Shown here piece by piece: positions 52,691 through 62,244 of a stretch of 64,000 nucleotides of DNA. The first letter of the stretch is position 1, and each line of letters begins with the position of its first letter. The notes beneath the pieces were generated by a model that did not search any database, was not told the DNA's origin, and saw only the letters and a program-made list of their open reading frames with translations. This stretch comes from Eubacteriales bacterium. GTDB taxonomy: Bacteria > Bacillota > Clostridia > Lachnospirales > Lachnospiraceae. Where the stretch lies: positions 1-64,000 of the forward strand of contig JAUNGM010000009.1 in NCBI GenBank assembly GCA_030524545.1, given 5' to 3'. Both the position numbers and the translations under genes were made by a program.

Positions 52691-54006
52691 ATACGGCAGA
52701 TGTGCTGAATACCCCCGGTTATTACTATGCGATCGCATATTGGTTTTCCATTTTTGTCACGGTCAGTACCAATAAAAAGCGGATGACAGGATGGAAGCTG
52801 ACGGCTGCAAATGGTGTCTGCAACCTTCTCCTTCTGGCCTTTATGACCCTGACAGACGGGATCCGGCAGCTTCTGTTCATTCCGTCCATGGCAGTGATCA
52901 TCGGGTTGATCGTATTGTCCATCTATATCTGCTGTGATTTCACACTGAGAGAAGCAAGCTATTACTGCGTGAAGGCGTTTATTAACGGTGAATTTGCGGC
53001 CTCCCTCTGCTGGCAGGTATATTACCATTTTGCCAGAAATCTGTTTACGGAACATGTACAGATCTGGAGATGGACGGAAATGATTCTGGTCTATGTTCTG
53101 ATTTTTGGCTGCCTGTATTTTTTTGAAAAATATCTGCACAAGGATGTGGAAGAGCTTCATATCACCGAAAGAGAGCTTTTGGTGGTGATCGTCATTGCTG
53201 CAGCGGTGTTCGGAGTCAGCAATATGAGTTATCTTGATCAGAACGGATTATTCAGCGGCAGGATGGCGATGGATATTTATATCATCCGCACCCTTGTGGA
53301 TATGAGCGGAATGGCTGTGCTGTATGCGTACCACATCCAGGTAAAAGAAGTCCAGATGCGCTTTGAAAAGGACACGCTCCAGAATATCATGGAAATGCAG
53401 TACAAAACATACCAGCTTTCCCAGGAGAGTATTGATATTGTCAACCAGAAATATCACGACCTGAAGCACCAGATCGCGATTCTGAAAGCAGAAACGGACA
53501 CGGAGAAATCCACCGGTTATTTGGAACAGATGGAGCGGGAGATCAAAATCTACGAAACTCAGAACAAAACAGGAAATAAAGTGCTGGATGCCGTTCTCAC
53601 CAGCAAAAGCCTGTACTGCCAGAATCATGGAATCGAGCTGAAATTCATGGTGGATGGGAAACTTTTATTCTTTATGGAAGATATGGATATCAGTGCCCTG
53701 TTCGGCAATATGCTGGACAATGCCATTGAAAGCGCCCAGAAGCAGAAGGATGAAAACAAGCGTCTGGTAGGGCTTTACATTTCCAAAGAAAAACAGTTTC
53801 TCCGCATCCGTACGGAGAACTACTGTGATGAAAAGATCAAGTTCAAAAACGGAATGCCTATTACCACAAAGAAGGACAAGCATTTACACGGCTACGGCAT
53901 GAAGAGTATGCAGAAAACCGTGGAAAAGTACGGCGGCTCCGTGGTTGCGGGCCAGAAAAACAACTGGTTCGAACTGAAAATACTGATTCCTTTGGAAGGA
54001 AAATAA
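52687..54006 (+). CDS. GHKL-type sensor histidine kinase (AgrC-like)
   Basis: Membrane kinase of 439 residues. Five to six hydrophobic segments (about 10-200) are followed by a helical linker and the phospho-acceptor region KYHDLKHQIAIL (about 255-266), then the GHKL ATPase domain with NMLDNAIESAQK and GYGMKSMQKTVEKYGG. It is translated with the LytTR regulator, its likely partner. The sensor half resembles peptide- or glycan-sensing kinases; the signal is unknown. Confidence 0.9.
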   Translation: MNTADVLNTPGYYYAIAYWFSIFVTVSTNKKRMTGWKLTAANGVCNLLLLAFMTLTDGIRQLLFIPSMAVIIGLIVLSIYICCDFTLREASYYCVKAFINGEFAASLCWQVYYHFARNLFTEHVQIWRWTEMILVYVLIFGCLYFFEKYLHKDVEELHITERELLVVIVIAAAVFGVSNMSYLDQNGLFSGRMAMDIYIIRTLVDMSGMAVLYAYHIQVKEVQMRFEKDTLQNIMEMQYKTYQLSQESIDIVNQKYHDLKHQIAILKAETDTEKSTGYLEQMEREIKIYETQNKTGNKVLDAVLTSKSLYCQNHGIELKFMVDGKLLFFMEDMDISALFGNMLDNAIESAQKQKDENKRLVGLYISKEKQFLRIRTENYCDEKIKFKNGMPITTKKDKHLHGYGMKSMQKTVEKYGGSVVAGQKNNWFELKILIPLEGK

Positions 54007-54036
54007 ACAAAAACAGGTGGCTCTGTGCAGGTAAAT

Positions 54037-54049
54037 ATGATATTATCAT
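54037..54049. promoter_or_regulatory. 13-bp palindrome before the xylosidase gene
   Basis: ATGATATTATCAT is a perfect palindrome with a central T, about 52 bp before the ATG, overlapping a possible -10 region. Possible operator; its binder is unknown. Confidence 0.3.
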
Positions 54050-54100
54050 GTATATTTAATCTGAAGCTTTCGGAGCTGATGCTGCAAGGAGGAAGAAACG

Positions 54101-55747
54101 ATGATTCAAAACCCGATTTTTCCGGGATTTAACCCGGATCCGTGTATTTGCAGAAAAGGAGACGATTATTATGTAGCCGTATCAACCTTTGAATGGCTGC
54201 CGGGGATTCCTGTTTATCATTCCAGAGATCTGAAGAACTGGGAGCTGTATACCCATGTTCTGACAGATGATGAGGAAGTGGATTTAAAGAAGCTGCCTAG
54301 TGCAAAGGGAATCTGGGCACCATGTCTTACCTATTGTGAGAAAGAGGATCTGTTTTATGTGGTATATGGAATCATGAATTCCATGAATGCACGGTACTTT
54401 GATGTGGATAATTATGTGATTACTGCGAAGGACATCCGGGGACCGTGGAGCAAGCCGGTCTATATTCATTCTTCCGGATTTGATGCCTCGATCTTTCATG
54501 ATGATGACGGCAAAAAATATGTGGTTTCCCTGGAATGGGAGACAAGAGAAGGATATGAGAAGCCAGGTGCCATCTGTATGGTAGAATATTCTCCGGAGAA
54601 AAAAGAGATTGTCGGTTATCCGAAGAGGATGTGGCGGGGAGGTACGGACAGAGGCTGTATTGAAGCGCCTCACCTTACGAAAAGAGGAGAATACTATTAT
54701 ATCATGTGCGCAGAGGGCGGCACGGGATATAATCACTGCGTGACTATGGGACGTTCGAAAAACGTGTGGGGGCCTTATGAAAAGGATCCGGAAAATCCCA
54801 TTGTGACAAGTGTTCCGGGAGAATCCTACGAACGCCAGGATCCGGATCATCTCAAACCGAGATATTATAATCCCGATTCCGTTCTTCAAAAATCCGGACA
54901 TGGAAGCTATGTGGAGCTTCCCACAGGAGAAGTGTATCTGGTCCATCTCTGTGCGAGGCCGTTCGTGCCGGAACTACGCTGCACTCTTGGGAGGGAGACG
55001 GCAATCCAGAAGATGATGTGGACAGAGGACGGCTGGCTTCGTATGGCAGACGGAAGCAATCTGGCCAAATCCGAAGTACCGGAAAGCTCCCTTCCGGAAG
55101 TACCTGTGCCGGGAATCCCCGCATTTGATGATTTTGACGGAGAGGAACTGGGGAATTATTACTACGCGCCCCGCATCATGCCGCAGCGCTTTGCAGATGT
55201 GAAAGCAAGGCCTGGATATGTGCGGATCCGCGGCCAGGAATCCAGGACCTCCCTGAACAGAGTGAGCATCCTAGCCCGGAAGCTGACCAGCGTTTATGCA
55301 AGGATCACAACGAAGATGGAGTTTCAGCCGGAGGTTCACCAGCACAGCGCGGGGCTGATCCTGTACTATGACAATATGAACTATATCAATCTTCGGAAAT
55401 ACTACAGTGAGACTTTGGGACAGAGCGCGCTTTCAATCATTCATCTGGAAAACGGTGAAAAAACGGAATTTCTGAATACAAGAATCCCTGTGGAGGACAG
55501 GCCTGTTTATCTGCGGCTTTACATTGAGGGAAGGAAATCCTGGTTCGAATGGAGCTATGACAATGAGCATTATCAAAAGATCGGCCGGATGTTTGATACG
55601 ACGAAATTCTCTGACGAATACTGCAAGTATGGGGAATTTACAGGAACCATGGTGGGAATCACCTGTGCTGACAGGGTGAAGCACCGGCATTATGCGGACT
55701 TTGACTTTTTTGAGTATCTTGCAGATGAAACAAGAGGGATAGACTGA
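54101..55747 (+). CDS. GH43 beta-xylosidase-type enzyme
   Basis: Cytoplasmic enzyme of 548 residues resembling GH43 beta-xylosidases (XynB type). The base Asp lies in FNPDPCI (about 13), the pKa-modulating Asp in FDASIFHDDDG (about 127) and the acid Glu in CIEAPHL (about 188), spacing that fits the characterised enzymes. The C-terminal about 190 residues form the usual beta-sandwich that closes the active site (HSAGLILYYDNMNYINL). GGAGG precedes the ATG. A terminator follows. It is likely to release xylose from xylo-oligosaccharides taken up by a GPH symporter. Confidence 0.92.
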   Translation: MIQNPIFPGFNPDPCICRKGDDYYVAVSTFEWLPGIPVYHSRDLKNWELYTHVLTDDEEVDLKKLPSAKGIWAPCLTYCEKEDLFYVVYGIMNSMNARYFDVDNYVITAKDIRGPWSKPVYIHSSGFDASIFHDDDGKKYVVSLEWETREGYEKPGAICMVEYSPEKKEIVGYPKRMWRGGTDRGCIEAPHLTKRGEYYYIMCAEGGTGYNHCVTMGRSKNVWGPYEKDPENPIVTSVPGESYERQDPDHLKPRYYNPDSVLQKSGHGSYVELPTGEVYLVHLCARPFVPELRCTLGRETAIQKMMWTEDGWLRMADGSNLAKSEVPESSLPEVPVPGIPAFDDFDGEELGNYYYAPRIMPQRFADVKARPGYVRIRGQESRTSLNRVSILARKLTSVYARITTKMEFQPEVHQHSAGLILYYDNMNYINLRKYYSETLGQSALSIIHLENGEKTEFLNTRIPVEDRPVYLRLYIEGRKSWFEWSYDNEHYQKIGRMFDTTKFSDEYCKYGEFTGTMVGITCADRVKHRHYADFDFFEYLADETRGID

Positions 55748-55770
55748 TCGAAGAGTAAAGCGCCGGAAGG

Positions 55771-55808
55771 CTGCATGATCACAGAAGTGTGACATGCAGT
55801 CTTTTTTT
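55771..55808 (+). terminator. Terminator after the xylosidase gene
   Basis: GGCTGCATG and CATGCAGTC arms with inner CAC/GTG pairs, followed by seven T. Confidence 0.88.
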
Positions 55809-55837
55809 GCGTTAATGGAAGAATAAAAAAGAAAAAC

Positions 55838-55922
55838 TTTTATAAAATAATTAATAAAAGATATTGACAAATGGAAGAAAGGGATTATAATATAAGTAGT
55901 TTCATAAAAGAATTTCATAAAG
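55838..55922 (+). promoter_or_regulatory. Promoter and tandem TTTNATAAAA elements of the dehydrogenase gene
   Basis: A consensus promoter TTGACA (55864) - 16 bp - TATAAT (55886) is bracketed by paired elements: TTTTATAAAA and ATTAATAAAA (55838-55859, 12-bp period) upstream, and TTTCATAAAA and TTTCATAAAG (55900-55922, 13-bp period) downstream. The same kind of pair lies at 58482-58503 before the second GPH gene. The downstream pair overlaps the early transcript, suiting repression by the ROK protein encoded at 57223. Confidence 0.6.
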
Positions 55923-55959
55923 ATTATAAAGATTAAAAAATGCATGGAGGATGAGCAAG

Positions 55960-57006
55960 ATGGGGAAAAAAATGATTCAGCAGGTAATGATCGCACCGAA
56001 GAGTATCGTATTTCAGGAAACAGAAATTCCAAAGCCGGAAGCGGACCAGGTTTTGGTGAAGATCATGAAGATCGGGGTATGCGGCAGTGATATTCATGTT
56101 TATCACGGCACACATCCTTTTACTTCCTATCCGGTTACCCAGGGACATGAGGTATCGGCGAAGATCGTGGAGCTTGGAAAGGATGTTACAGGATTTACCG
56201 TGGGTCAGAAGGTTACGATTGAGCCGCAGGTTTACTGCGGGAAATGTTATCCCTGTACACACGGAAAATACAACCTTTGCGAAAGCCTGAAGGTAATGGG
56301 ATTCCAGACAACGGGAACAGCCAGCGAATATTTTGCAGTAGATGCCTCCAAGGTGACTCCGCTTCCGGAAAATCTGACTTATAATGAAGGCGCTATGATC
56401 GAACCGCTGGCAGTAACGGTTCATGCAGCTAAACGTTTCACGGAAATCGAGGGCGCCAGGGTAGCGATTTTAGGCTGCGGCCCCATCGGAATCCTGCTTG
56501 CACAGTCCTGTAAGGCCCTGGGAGCGGAGTCTGTCATGATCACAGATGTATCGGACTACCGCCTGGATCTGGCAAAGCGTGTCGGAGTGGATCATACGGT
56601 AAACACGAAGGAGCGTGACTTTGGGGATGCTATGGTGGAAGCGTTCGGACCGGACAAGGCAGATGTAATCTATGACTGTGCAGGCAATGACATTACCATG
56701 AATCAGGCAATCCGGTGCGCCCGCAAGGGAAGTACCATTGTTCTGGTAGCTGTTTTCGGCAAAATGGCAACCGTGGATCTGGCAGTGCTGAATGATCATG
56801 AGCTGGATCTGAATACCAGTATGATGTACCGCCATGAGGATTACGTAGAGGCAATCCGCCTTGTGAGCGAAGGAAAGATCCGGTTAAAACCTCTGATGAG
56901 CAGCCACTTTGCTTTTCGTGATTACCAGTCCGCATATGAATACATTGACAACAATCGTGAAACAACGATGAAGGTGCTGATCGATGTAGATCCTTCCGAG
57001 GAATAA
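55960..57006 (+). CDS. Zinc-dependent alcohol/polyol dehydrogenase
   Basis: Medium-chain dehydrogenase of 348 residues. Catalytic zinc ligands lie in GVCGSDIH and QGHEV; the structural zinc site is CGKCYPCTHGKYNLC; the NAD(P) site is AILGCGPIGILLA. The type fits sorbitol, xylitol, threonine or butanediol dehydrogenases. The ATG at 55960 is 9 nt after GGAGG, whereas an ATG at 55951 abuts it. Its neighbours (xylosidase, ROK repressor, sugar symporter) favour a role in pentose or polyol oxidation, which is inference. Confidence 0.9.
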   Translation: MGKKMIQQVMIAPKSIVFQETEIPKPEADQVLVKIMKIGVCGSDIHVYHGTHPFTSYPVTQGHEVSAKIVELGKDVTGFTVGQKVTIEPQVYCGKCYPCTHGKYNLCESLKVMGFQTTGTASEYFAVDASKVTPLPENLTYNEGAMIEPLAVTVHAAKRFTEIEGARVAILGCGPIGILLAQSCKALGAESVMITDVSDYRLDLAKRVGVDHTVNTKERDFGDAMVEAFGPDKADVIYDCAGNDITMNQAIRCARKGSTIVLVAVFGKMATVDLAVLNDHELDLNTSMMYRHEDYVEAIRLVSEGKIRLKPLMSSHFAFRDYQSAYEYIDNNRETTMKVLIDVDPSEE

Positions 57007-57040
57007 TATTGTGATAGAGGCAAGCCAGTAATTGGCAGCG

Positions 57041-57084
57041 AAGCCAGTCCATTTCCGCCGTCTGCGGCAAAGGGCTGGCTTTGT
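57041..57084 (+). terminator. Terminator after the dehydrogenase gene
   Basis: AAGCCAGTCC and GGGCTGGCTT arms enclose an inner CCGC/GCGG stem, followed by TTTGT. Confidence 0.75.
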
Positions 57085-57138
57085 CTGCGTCTGGTTTGGC
57101 GGAATAGAAGAAGCAGGAAAGGTGTTTATATATAAGTC

Positions 57139-57180
57139 TTGCCTTAAATCTGCAGATAAACTATAATAACTTTTAGAAAA
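57139..57180 (+). promoter_or_regulatory. Promoter of the ROK regulator gene with a candidate operator
   Basis: TTGCCT and TATAAT with a 17-bp spacer (57139-57167), then TTTTAGAAAA (57171-57180), one mismatch from the TTTNATAAAA element of the neighbouring promoters. This suits autoregulation. Confidence 0.55.
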
Positions 57181-57222
57181 GAATTGCTGTTAGCATAATA
57201 AACAGGAATGCAGGTGGGCAGA

Positions 57223-58326
57223 GTGAAAGAAACGAAACGAAATAATAAAGTAAAAATTGCAAAATTTATCTCAAGGAAAGGCGTTACCTCAAAGGCAGAG
57301 ATTGCTGCGGAGCTTGGCTTAAGTATGCCGACCACACTCCAGAATGTCAGGGAGCTGGTGGAGGCCGGAGTTGTGGAGGAAAGCGGTGCCTATGAATCTA
57401 CCGGAGGACGGAAGGCCAGGGCACTGTCCATTTCTTCAGAGATCGGATATGCGGCGGGGCTTGATATTACGGCCAATCATATGACCTTTGTGCTGGTAAA
57501 TATGAAGTGTGAGATCGTCAGCACGAAGCGGATCCGGATACCCTATGAGAATACCTTTTCGTATTATGAAGAATTGGGACGTCGTCTGCAGGAATTTCTT
57601 GCAGAAGCGGGGAACACGGGGGAAAAAATTCTGGGAGTGGGGATTTCCCTTCCGGGGATTGTGGATAAGGAAAACCAGATCCTTCTGCGCTCCCATGCCC
57701 TGAATGTCAGCAATGTGAGCTTCCGGAATATGGAAAAGCTGATCGGTTTTCCCTATGCTCTGGAGAACGATGCGAATAGTGCGGCCTTTGCCGAGCTTAC
57801 GGGGAATCCGGAAAATGCCGTTTATCTTTCTCTGAGCGGTACGGTAGGCGGTGCGATCTATCTTTATGACCGGCTGTATACAGGGGAGAATTTCAGGAGC
57901 GGTGAATTCGGGCATATGGTGATCGAGAAGGGCGGCCGTCCATGCTACTGCGGCAAAAGAGGCTGTGCGGATGCCTATTGTTCCGCAAAGGTACTGCAGA
58001 ACCTGACAGAGGATAATCTGGAAGAGTTTTTCAGACGTCTCAGGGCCGGTGATCCTGTGTGTGTACAAGCCTGGGAAGAGTATCTGGAGTATCTGGCAAT
58101 CGTAGTTTCCAATCTGCGGATGGCCTTTGACTGCGATGTTGTTCTGGGAGGATATGTAGGAGGATATATGGAAGAATTTCTTCCGGAGCTTGGCCGGAAG
58201 ATCATGGAGTATAACAAATTTGACCTGGATACCTCTTATCTGCGGACAGGAAAGCATAAGCTGGTGGCCTCGGCTTATGGTGTTACGCTGAAATTTGTAG
58301 AGCAGTTTTTTCATACCCTGCAGTGA
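57223..58326 (+). CDS. ROK-family transcriptional repressor (XylR/NagC-like)
   Basis: Regulator of 367 residues. An N-terminal winged helix (VTSKAEIAAELGLSMPTTLQ, about 19-38) is joined to a ROK domain with ENDANSAAFAEL, GEFGH and the zinc motif CYCGKRGCADAYC. The N-terminal phosphate loop reads GLDITANHM rather than DxGxT, so it is a sensor and not a sugar kinase. A GTG at 57223 follows AGGTGG; an ATG at 57208 has only a site touching it. It lies between two genes whose promoters carry similar paired repeats, which it probably controls. Confidence 0.88.
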   Translation: MKETKRNNKVKIAKFISRKGVTSKAEIAAELGLSMPTTLQNVRELVEAGVVEESGAYESTGGRKARALSISSEIGYAAGLDITANHMTFVLVNMKCEIVSTKRIRIPYENTFSYYEELGRRLQEFLAEAGNTGEKILGVGISLPGIVDKENQILLRSHALNVSNVSFRNMEKLIGFPYALENDANSAAFAELTGNPENAVYLSLSGTVGGAIYLYDRLYTGENFRSGEFGHMVIEKGGRPCYCGKRGCADAYCSAKVLQNLTEDNLEEFFRRLRAGDPVCVQAWEEYLEYLAIVVSNLRMAFDCDVVLGGYVGGYMEEFLPELGRKIMEYNKFDLDTSYLRTGKHKLVASAYGVTLKFVEQFFHTLQ

Positions 58327-58444
58327 GTGCAGGCATAAAAAAGAAGCAGTATTTCCGTTATCGGAGTGCGGCTTCTTTTTTTGTGCAGATTTACCGAAAA
58401 TGAATGACAGAAAATGTGGAAAAGAGAGAGTGTGAGAAAACCTA

Positions 58445-58503
58445 TTGACAGTTAGTAGGGCTTGTGTAATAATATAATTACTTTAATAAAACATTTAATA
58501 AAA
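58445..58503 (+). promoter_or_regulatory. Promoter and tandem TTTAATAAAA operator of the second GPH gene
   Basis: TTGACA (58445-58450) with an AT-rich -10 region about 16-19 bp on, exact hexamer unclear. Two identical 10-mers TTTAATAAAA at 58482-58491 and 58494-58503 (12-bp period) lie just downstream, as at the dehydrogenase promoter. Confidence 0.55.
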
Positions 58504-58588
58504 GATAAAAACGAAGAGGAGAGCAGGGAATGGAAAGTGAAAAACAGAATCGAAGAAATGGAATCAGAACAGTAGGAGGATGGAAAAA

Positions 58589-59968
58589 ATGAACAAAGAT
58601 ACAAACATAAAGGTACCTCTCATCAGCAAGATCGCTTACGGAATGGGAGATGTAGGATGTAATTTCAGCTGGATGTTCGTAGGGAATTTTCTTATGATCT
58701 TCTATACGGATGTATTTGGAATCGGAATGAGTGCGGTTGCCGGATTGATGCTGTTTTCCAGGTTCTGGGATGCGATCAATGACCCGATTATCGGAAGCCT
58801 GAGTGACAAAACCCATACCAGATGGGGAAGATACAGGCCGTGGCTGTTGATTGCAGCACCACTGACGGCACTTGTATTAATGATGACGTTCTGGGCGCAT
58901 CCGGACTGGCCATCTACTGCCAAGATTGTTTATATGGCAGTGACGTATTGTATCCTGGTTCTGGGGTATACCTGCGTTAATATTCCTTATGGGACACTGT
59001 GCGGCGCCATGACACAGAACATTGAGGAACGGGCAAAAATCAACACCTCTCGTTCTGTCAGCGCCATGATTGCCATCGGAGTGATCAATATTATCACAGT
59101 TCCGCTGATTGCTGCTGTGGGCAAAGGAAATGACCGGAAGGGATACCTGCTTGTTGCGGTGATCTACGGACTGATCTTTGCAGCCTGCCACATCTTCTGT
59201 TTTGCAAAAACAAAGGAAGTGGTAGATATTCCGGAAAAACAGAAGATTTCCATGAAAGAACAGATGAAAGCAGTTGGTAAGAACCGCCCTTATCTTCTTG
59301 CAGTAGCAGGGCAGTTCCTCTTTGGAATTACCCTGTATGGGAGAAATGCGGATGCTTTATACTACTTTACCTATGTAGAAGGGGATAAAGCGCTGTTTTC
59401 TACTTATTCTCTGTGTATTATCGTTCCTTCTATTATCGGTGCGGCCTGCTTTCCCCTGCTGTTCCGTATTACGAATAATAAAGGAAGAACAGCTTCGATC
59501 TTTTCCCTGCTGACCGGAATCAGTATGATCTGCATGTACTTTTTCAGTGTAAAGACATCTCCGGTTCCATTTTATGTATTTTCCTGCCTTGCCCAGTTCT
59601 TCTTTTCCGGATTCAATACGGCGATTTATGCGATCATTCCGGATTGTGTAGAGTATGGAGAATGGAAGACAGGGCTTCGCAATGACGGCTTCCAGTATGC
59701 CTTCATCTCTCTGGGAAACAAAGCCGGAATGGCAATCGGAACCTCCTTATTGGCGGCAGCACTGGGAGCCTGCGGCTATGCGGCAAACCAGCAGCAGAAC
59801 GAAACTGTACTTGCAATTATGAAACATTGTTTTACCACCATTCCGGGAGGACTGTGGATCGTGACTGCAATTGTGCTTTATTTTTACCGTCTGAATAAAA
59901 AGTCTTATAATCAGATTGTAGAAGAAATCAAACTCAGAAAAGAGACAGTCCAGGAAAAAAAGATATAA
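58589..59968 (+). CDS. GPH-family sugar:cation symporter (second)
   Basis: Membrane transporter of 459 residues, about 12 segments. Family parts: KIAYGMGDVGCNFSW at the start, RFWDAINDPIIGSLSDKTHT, the RWGRYRPWLL loop, and PDCVEYGEWKTGLRNDGFQY. Xyloside and pentoside symporters (XynB/XylP) share this form. AGGAGG is 9 nt before the ATG at 58589. It is probably regulated by the ROK protein and imports xylosides or pentoses for the GH43 enzyme. Confidence 0.92.
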   Translation: MNKDTNIKVPLISKIAYGMGDVGCNFSWMFVGNFLMIFYTDVFGIGMSAVAGLMLFSRFWDAINDPIIGSLSDKTHTRWGRYRPWLLIAAPLTALVLMMTFWAHPDWPSTAKIVYMAVTYCILVLGYTCVNIPYGTLCGAMTQNIEERAKINTSRSVSAMIAIGVINIITVPLIAAVGKGNDRKGYLLVAVIYGLIFAACHIFCFAKTKEVVDIPEKQKISMKEQMKAVGKNRPYLLAVAGQFLFGITLYGRNADALYYFTYVEGDKALFSTYSLCIIVPSIIGAACFPLLFRITNNKGRTASIFSLLTGISMICMYFFSVKTSPVPFYVFSCLAQFFFSGFNTAIYAIIPDCVEYGEWKTGLRNDGFQYAFISLGNKAGMAIGTSLLAAALGACGYAANQQQNETVLAIMKHCFTTIPGGLWIVTAIVLYFYRLNKKSYNQIVEEIKLRKETVQEKKI

Positions 59969-60003
59969 AAGATAATTCTGGACGGGGTATACGAGGGACT
60001 CGG

Positions 60004-60873
60004 TTACGGCAATTCATCAATACGGTCTTTCAGGCATTGGATAAAGCGCCTGCTTGCCATTGGAAGGCTGTTTTTGTCGCGGCAGCCAATGGCAACTGTC
60101 CGGGAAACGGGCGGATCTGTCGGGCGGAGAGCAATCCGGTAATTGGTGCGGTGAAGGATCAACTCAGCAAGGATGCTGACCCCAAGTCCGGCCTCCACCA
60201 TGGTCATAATCGCATAATCATCGTGGATGGTATATTTGATATTGGGGGAAGCGCCGATGGATTTAAAAGCTTCCAGAGGTTCATAATAATGGCCTTCTTC
60301 AAGGAGAATAAACGGCTCTTTTGCAAGAGCAGCCAAAGGAACCCTCTCTTTTTCTGCCAGAGGATGATGATCCGGCAGAACGGCAAGCATTGGCCCTTCC
60401 TTTAATACGGTCGTATCCATACCGCTGACTGCTTTGGGATTTACAAACCCGAAATCAATGGCTCCGGTTTTGATCCATTCCTGAATGGAAGTGTAATCTC
60501 CCTGATGGATGACAAATTCCACGCCCGGATATCTGGTCTGGAAATCTTTTAAAAGTCCCGGCATCCAATGTGCGGAGATGCTGGCAAGGGTTCCCATGCG
60601 GATCACACCTGTCTCCAGCCCACGTATCTCCCGGGCCTTTTCCTGTGCCGCAAGATACTGATAAATGGTCTTTTCCAGATAGGGATACAGCTCCTGGCCT
60701 TCCAGGGTAAGCTTTGCACCTGTGCGGTAACGGTTCAGCAACTTAATGGACAATTCATTTTCCAGTGAGGCGATCATCTGGCTCATGGCGGACTGGGTAT
60801 ATCCCAAAGCCTCCGCAGCCTTTGAAAAACTGCCAAGTTCCACGATTTTCTGTAATGCAAGATAGCGGTTCAT
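60004..60873 (-). CDS. LysR-family transcriptional regulator
   Basis: Regulator of 289 residues. The N-terminal winged helix has LQKIVELGSFSKAAEALGYTQSAMSQMIASLE (written here only to show position 6-37 in two parts: SFSKAAEALGYTQSAMSQ is the HTH). The effector domain (about 90-285) includes GVIRMGTLASISAHWMPGLL. It is divergent from the acetyltransferase gene at 61030, about 155 nt away; LysR proteins often control the divergent neighbour. The effector is unknown. Confidence 0.92.
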   Translation of the reverse strand: MNRYLALQKIVELGSFSKAAEALGYTQSAMSQMIASLENELSIKLLNRYRTGAKLTLEGQELYPYLEKTIYQYLAAQEKAREIRGLETGVIRMGTLASISAHWMPGLLKDFQTRYPGVEFVIHQGDYTSIQEWIKTGAIDFGFVNPKAVSGMDTTVLKEGPMLAVLPDHHPLAEKERVPLAALAKEPFILLEEGHYYEPLEAFKSIGASPNIKYTIHDDYAIMTMVEAGLGVSILAELILHRTNYRIALRPTDPPVSRTVAIGCRDKNSLPMASRRFIQCLKDRIDELP

Positions 60874-61029
60874 GATTGTTAATTCACTTTCTCTAATATT
60901 TGAATAAGAAATTCTCGTTTTACTTATATCATGTCTTAGTATATACTGAAGTCAGAAAGAATTCAAGGAAAACAAGAAGGCCTTCATGAGAACCTGGAAT
61001 TCCTAAAAAAATGAAAGGCAGGTTCCGAT

Positions 61030-61491
61030 ATGGAGATTGTGGAATATCAGGAAAAATATAAAAAGGATTTTATTGAATTGAATACCCAGTGGGTGGAGCG
61101 GTATTTTGTTATGGAGCAGGCGGACAGAGAGGTGCTGGAGCATGTGGAAGAACTGTTGAAAACAGGCGCCATGATCTATTTTGCAGTGGAAAACGGAAAA
61201 GTTTTGGCAACCTGTATGGCAATGCCGCTTGGAGCTGACGTATGGGAAATCTGTAAATTGGCTGCAAGCGGACAGTATACCGGAACAGGTGCGGGAAGTG
61301 CCGTATTTAAAGCAAGCATGGATTATGCAGTCGCACAGGGAGCTAAAAAGCTGACCCTGATCTCTAACCGCCGCCTGAAACCGGCACTTCATATTTATGA
61401 AAAGTTTGGTTTCAGGGAGGTTCCGCTGAATAAAGCTTACTGGGGATTTGACCGGGCTGACATTGAATTTGAGTATATTGTAGCGGAATGA
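61030..61491 (+). CDS. GNAT-family N-acetyltransferase
   Basis: Small cytoplasmic enzyme of 153 residues using acetyl-CoA. The acetyl-CoA loop resembles YTGTGAGSAVFKASMDYA (about 78-95), followed by LTLISNRRLKPALHIYEKFGF, a standard GNAT C-terminal pattern. The substrate cannot be told. AAAGGCAGG lies before the ATG. It is divergent from the LysR gene. Confidence 0.88.
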   Translation: MEIVEYQEKYKKDFIELNTQWVERYFVMEQADREVLEHVEELLKTGAMIYFAVENGKVLATCMAMPLGADVWEICKLAASGQYTGTGAGSAVFKASMDYAVAQGAKKLTLISNRRLKPALHIYEKFGFREVPLNKAYWGFDRADIEFEYIVAE

Positions 61492-61521
61492 TACGCCGGC
61501 TGAGGAGAAATCAGATTGCTC

Positions 61522-62067
61522 TTAGAGCGAGGAAGCATAACGGACCAGTGGCAGGATGGTTTCACGATCGGTAAAATCGACGGCTTTGCCATAGGTATCC
61601 AGTATTCCCTGATCTTCCTTGCGGATAGAACTTTCCGGTTTTTTTAAAAGCATCCTTCGGAGCATGGCCATCATAGCCTTGTGGACAGGGGTGAGCCTGG
61701 AGTAGTCAATGCCGCCGCGAAGGTGGAAAACCCGGATCTTATCCTGCATTTCAGGGGAAAACACCTTTGTTAAGGCGGTTTGGATCTGTTTTGTATTAAA
61801 AGGGTCGCCGGGATCGGCCAGTCCGCAGGTAAATATGAGAATGTTTTTGGAGCGGATCTGAGGATAGTGTCTGGTCAGAAATTTGATGCCGCTTACGCCT
61901 CCTGCATAAAGTCCTCCTCCATAAATAATCGTATCATAAGCATCCAGTTCTTCGGGACGGATGCTTTTTCTTTCAAAAAGCGGGCAGGAAAGGGATTCAG
62001 AGATCCATTCTGCGTAACGCTTTGTATAACCGTATTTTGATTCATATATCACAACTGTCTTCTTCAT
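61522..62067 (-). CDS. Flavodoxin-domain protein
   Basis: Protein of 181 residues with the N-terminal FMN phosphate loop YESKYGYTKRYAEWI (about 8-22) and DTIIYGGGLYAGGVSG (about 45-60), as in Flavodoxin_5/HemG-like proteins. It is longer than plain flavodoxin with a basic C-terminal part. It should bind FMN non-covalently and act in electron transfer. AGGAGG precedes the ATG at 62067. It is divergent from a TetR gene 177 nt away, which probably controls it. Confidence 0.85.
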   Translation of the reverse strand: MKKTVVIYESKYGYTKRYAEWISESLSCPLFERKSIRPEELDAYDTIIYGGGLYAGGVSGIKFLTRHYPQIRSKNILIFTCGLADPGDPFNTKQIQTALTKVFSPEMQDKIRVFHLRGGIDYSRLTPVHKAMMAMLRRMLLKKPESSIRKEDQGILDTYGKAVDFTDRETILPLVRYASSL

Positions 62068-62244
62068 GGGAAACCTCCTTGCTTATGATTGGGTGAAGGA
62101 CAAGCCTAAGTAACAAATACTTAACTGGCACACTTGTAACATTTCTTTGCTTATCGTATACTTATCATTGAAAAAAATCAAGACTTTGCAGGAAAGTGCT
62201 GCAATAACGGTTATTTGTGCCAGAAAATGCGGGAGGAAGCAGGA

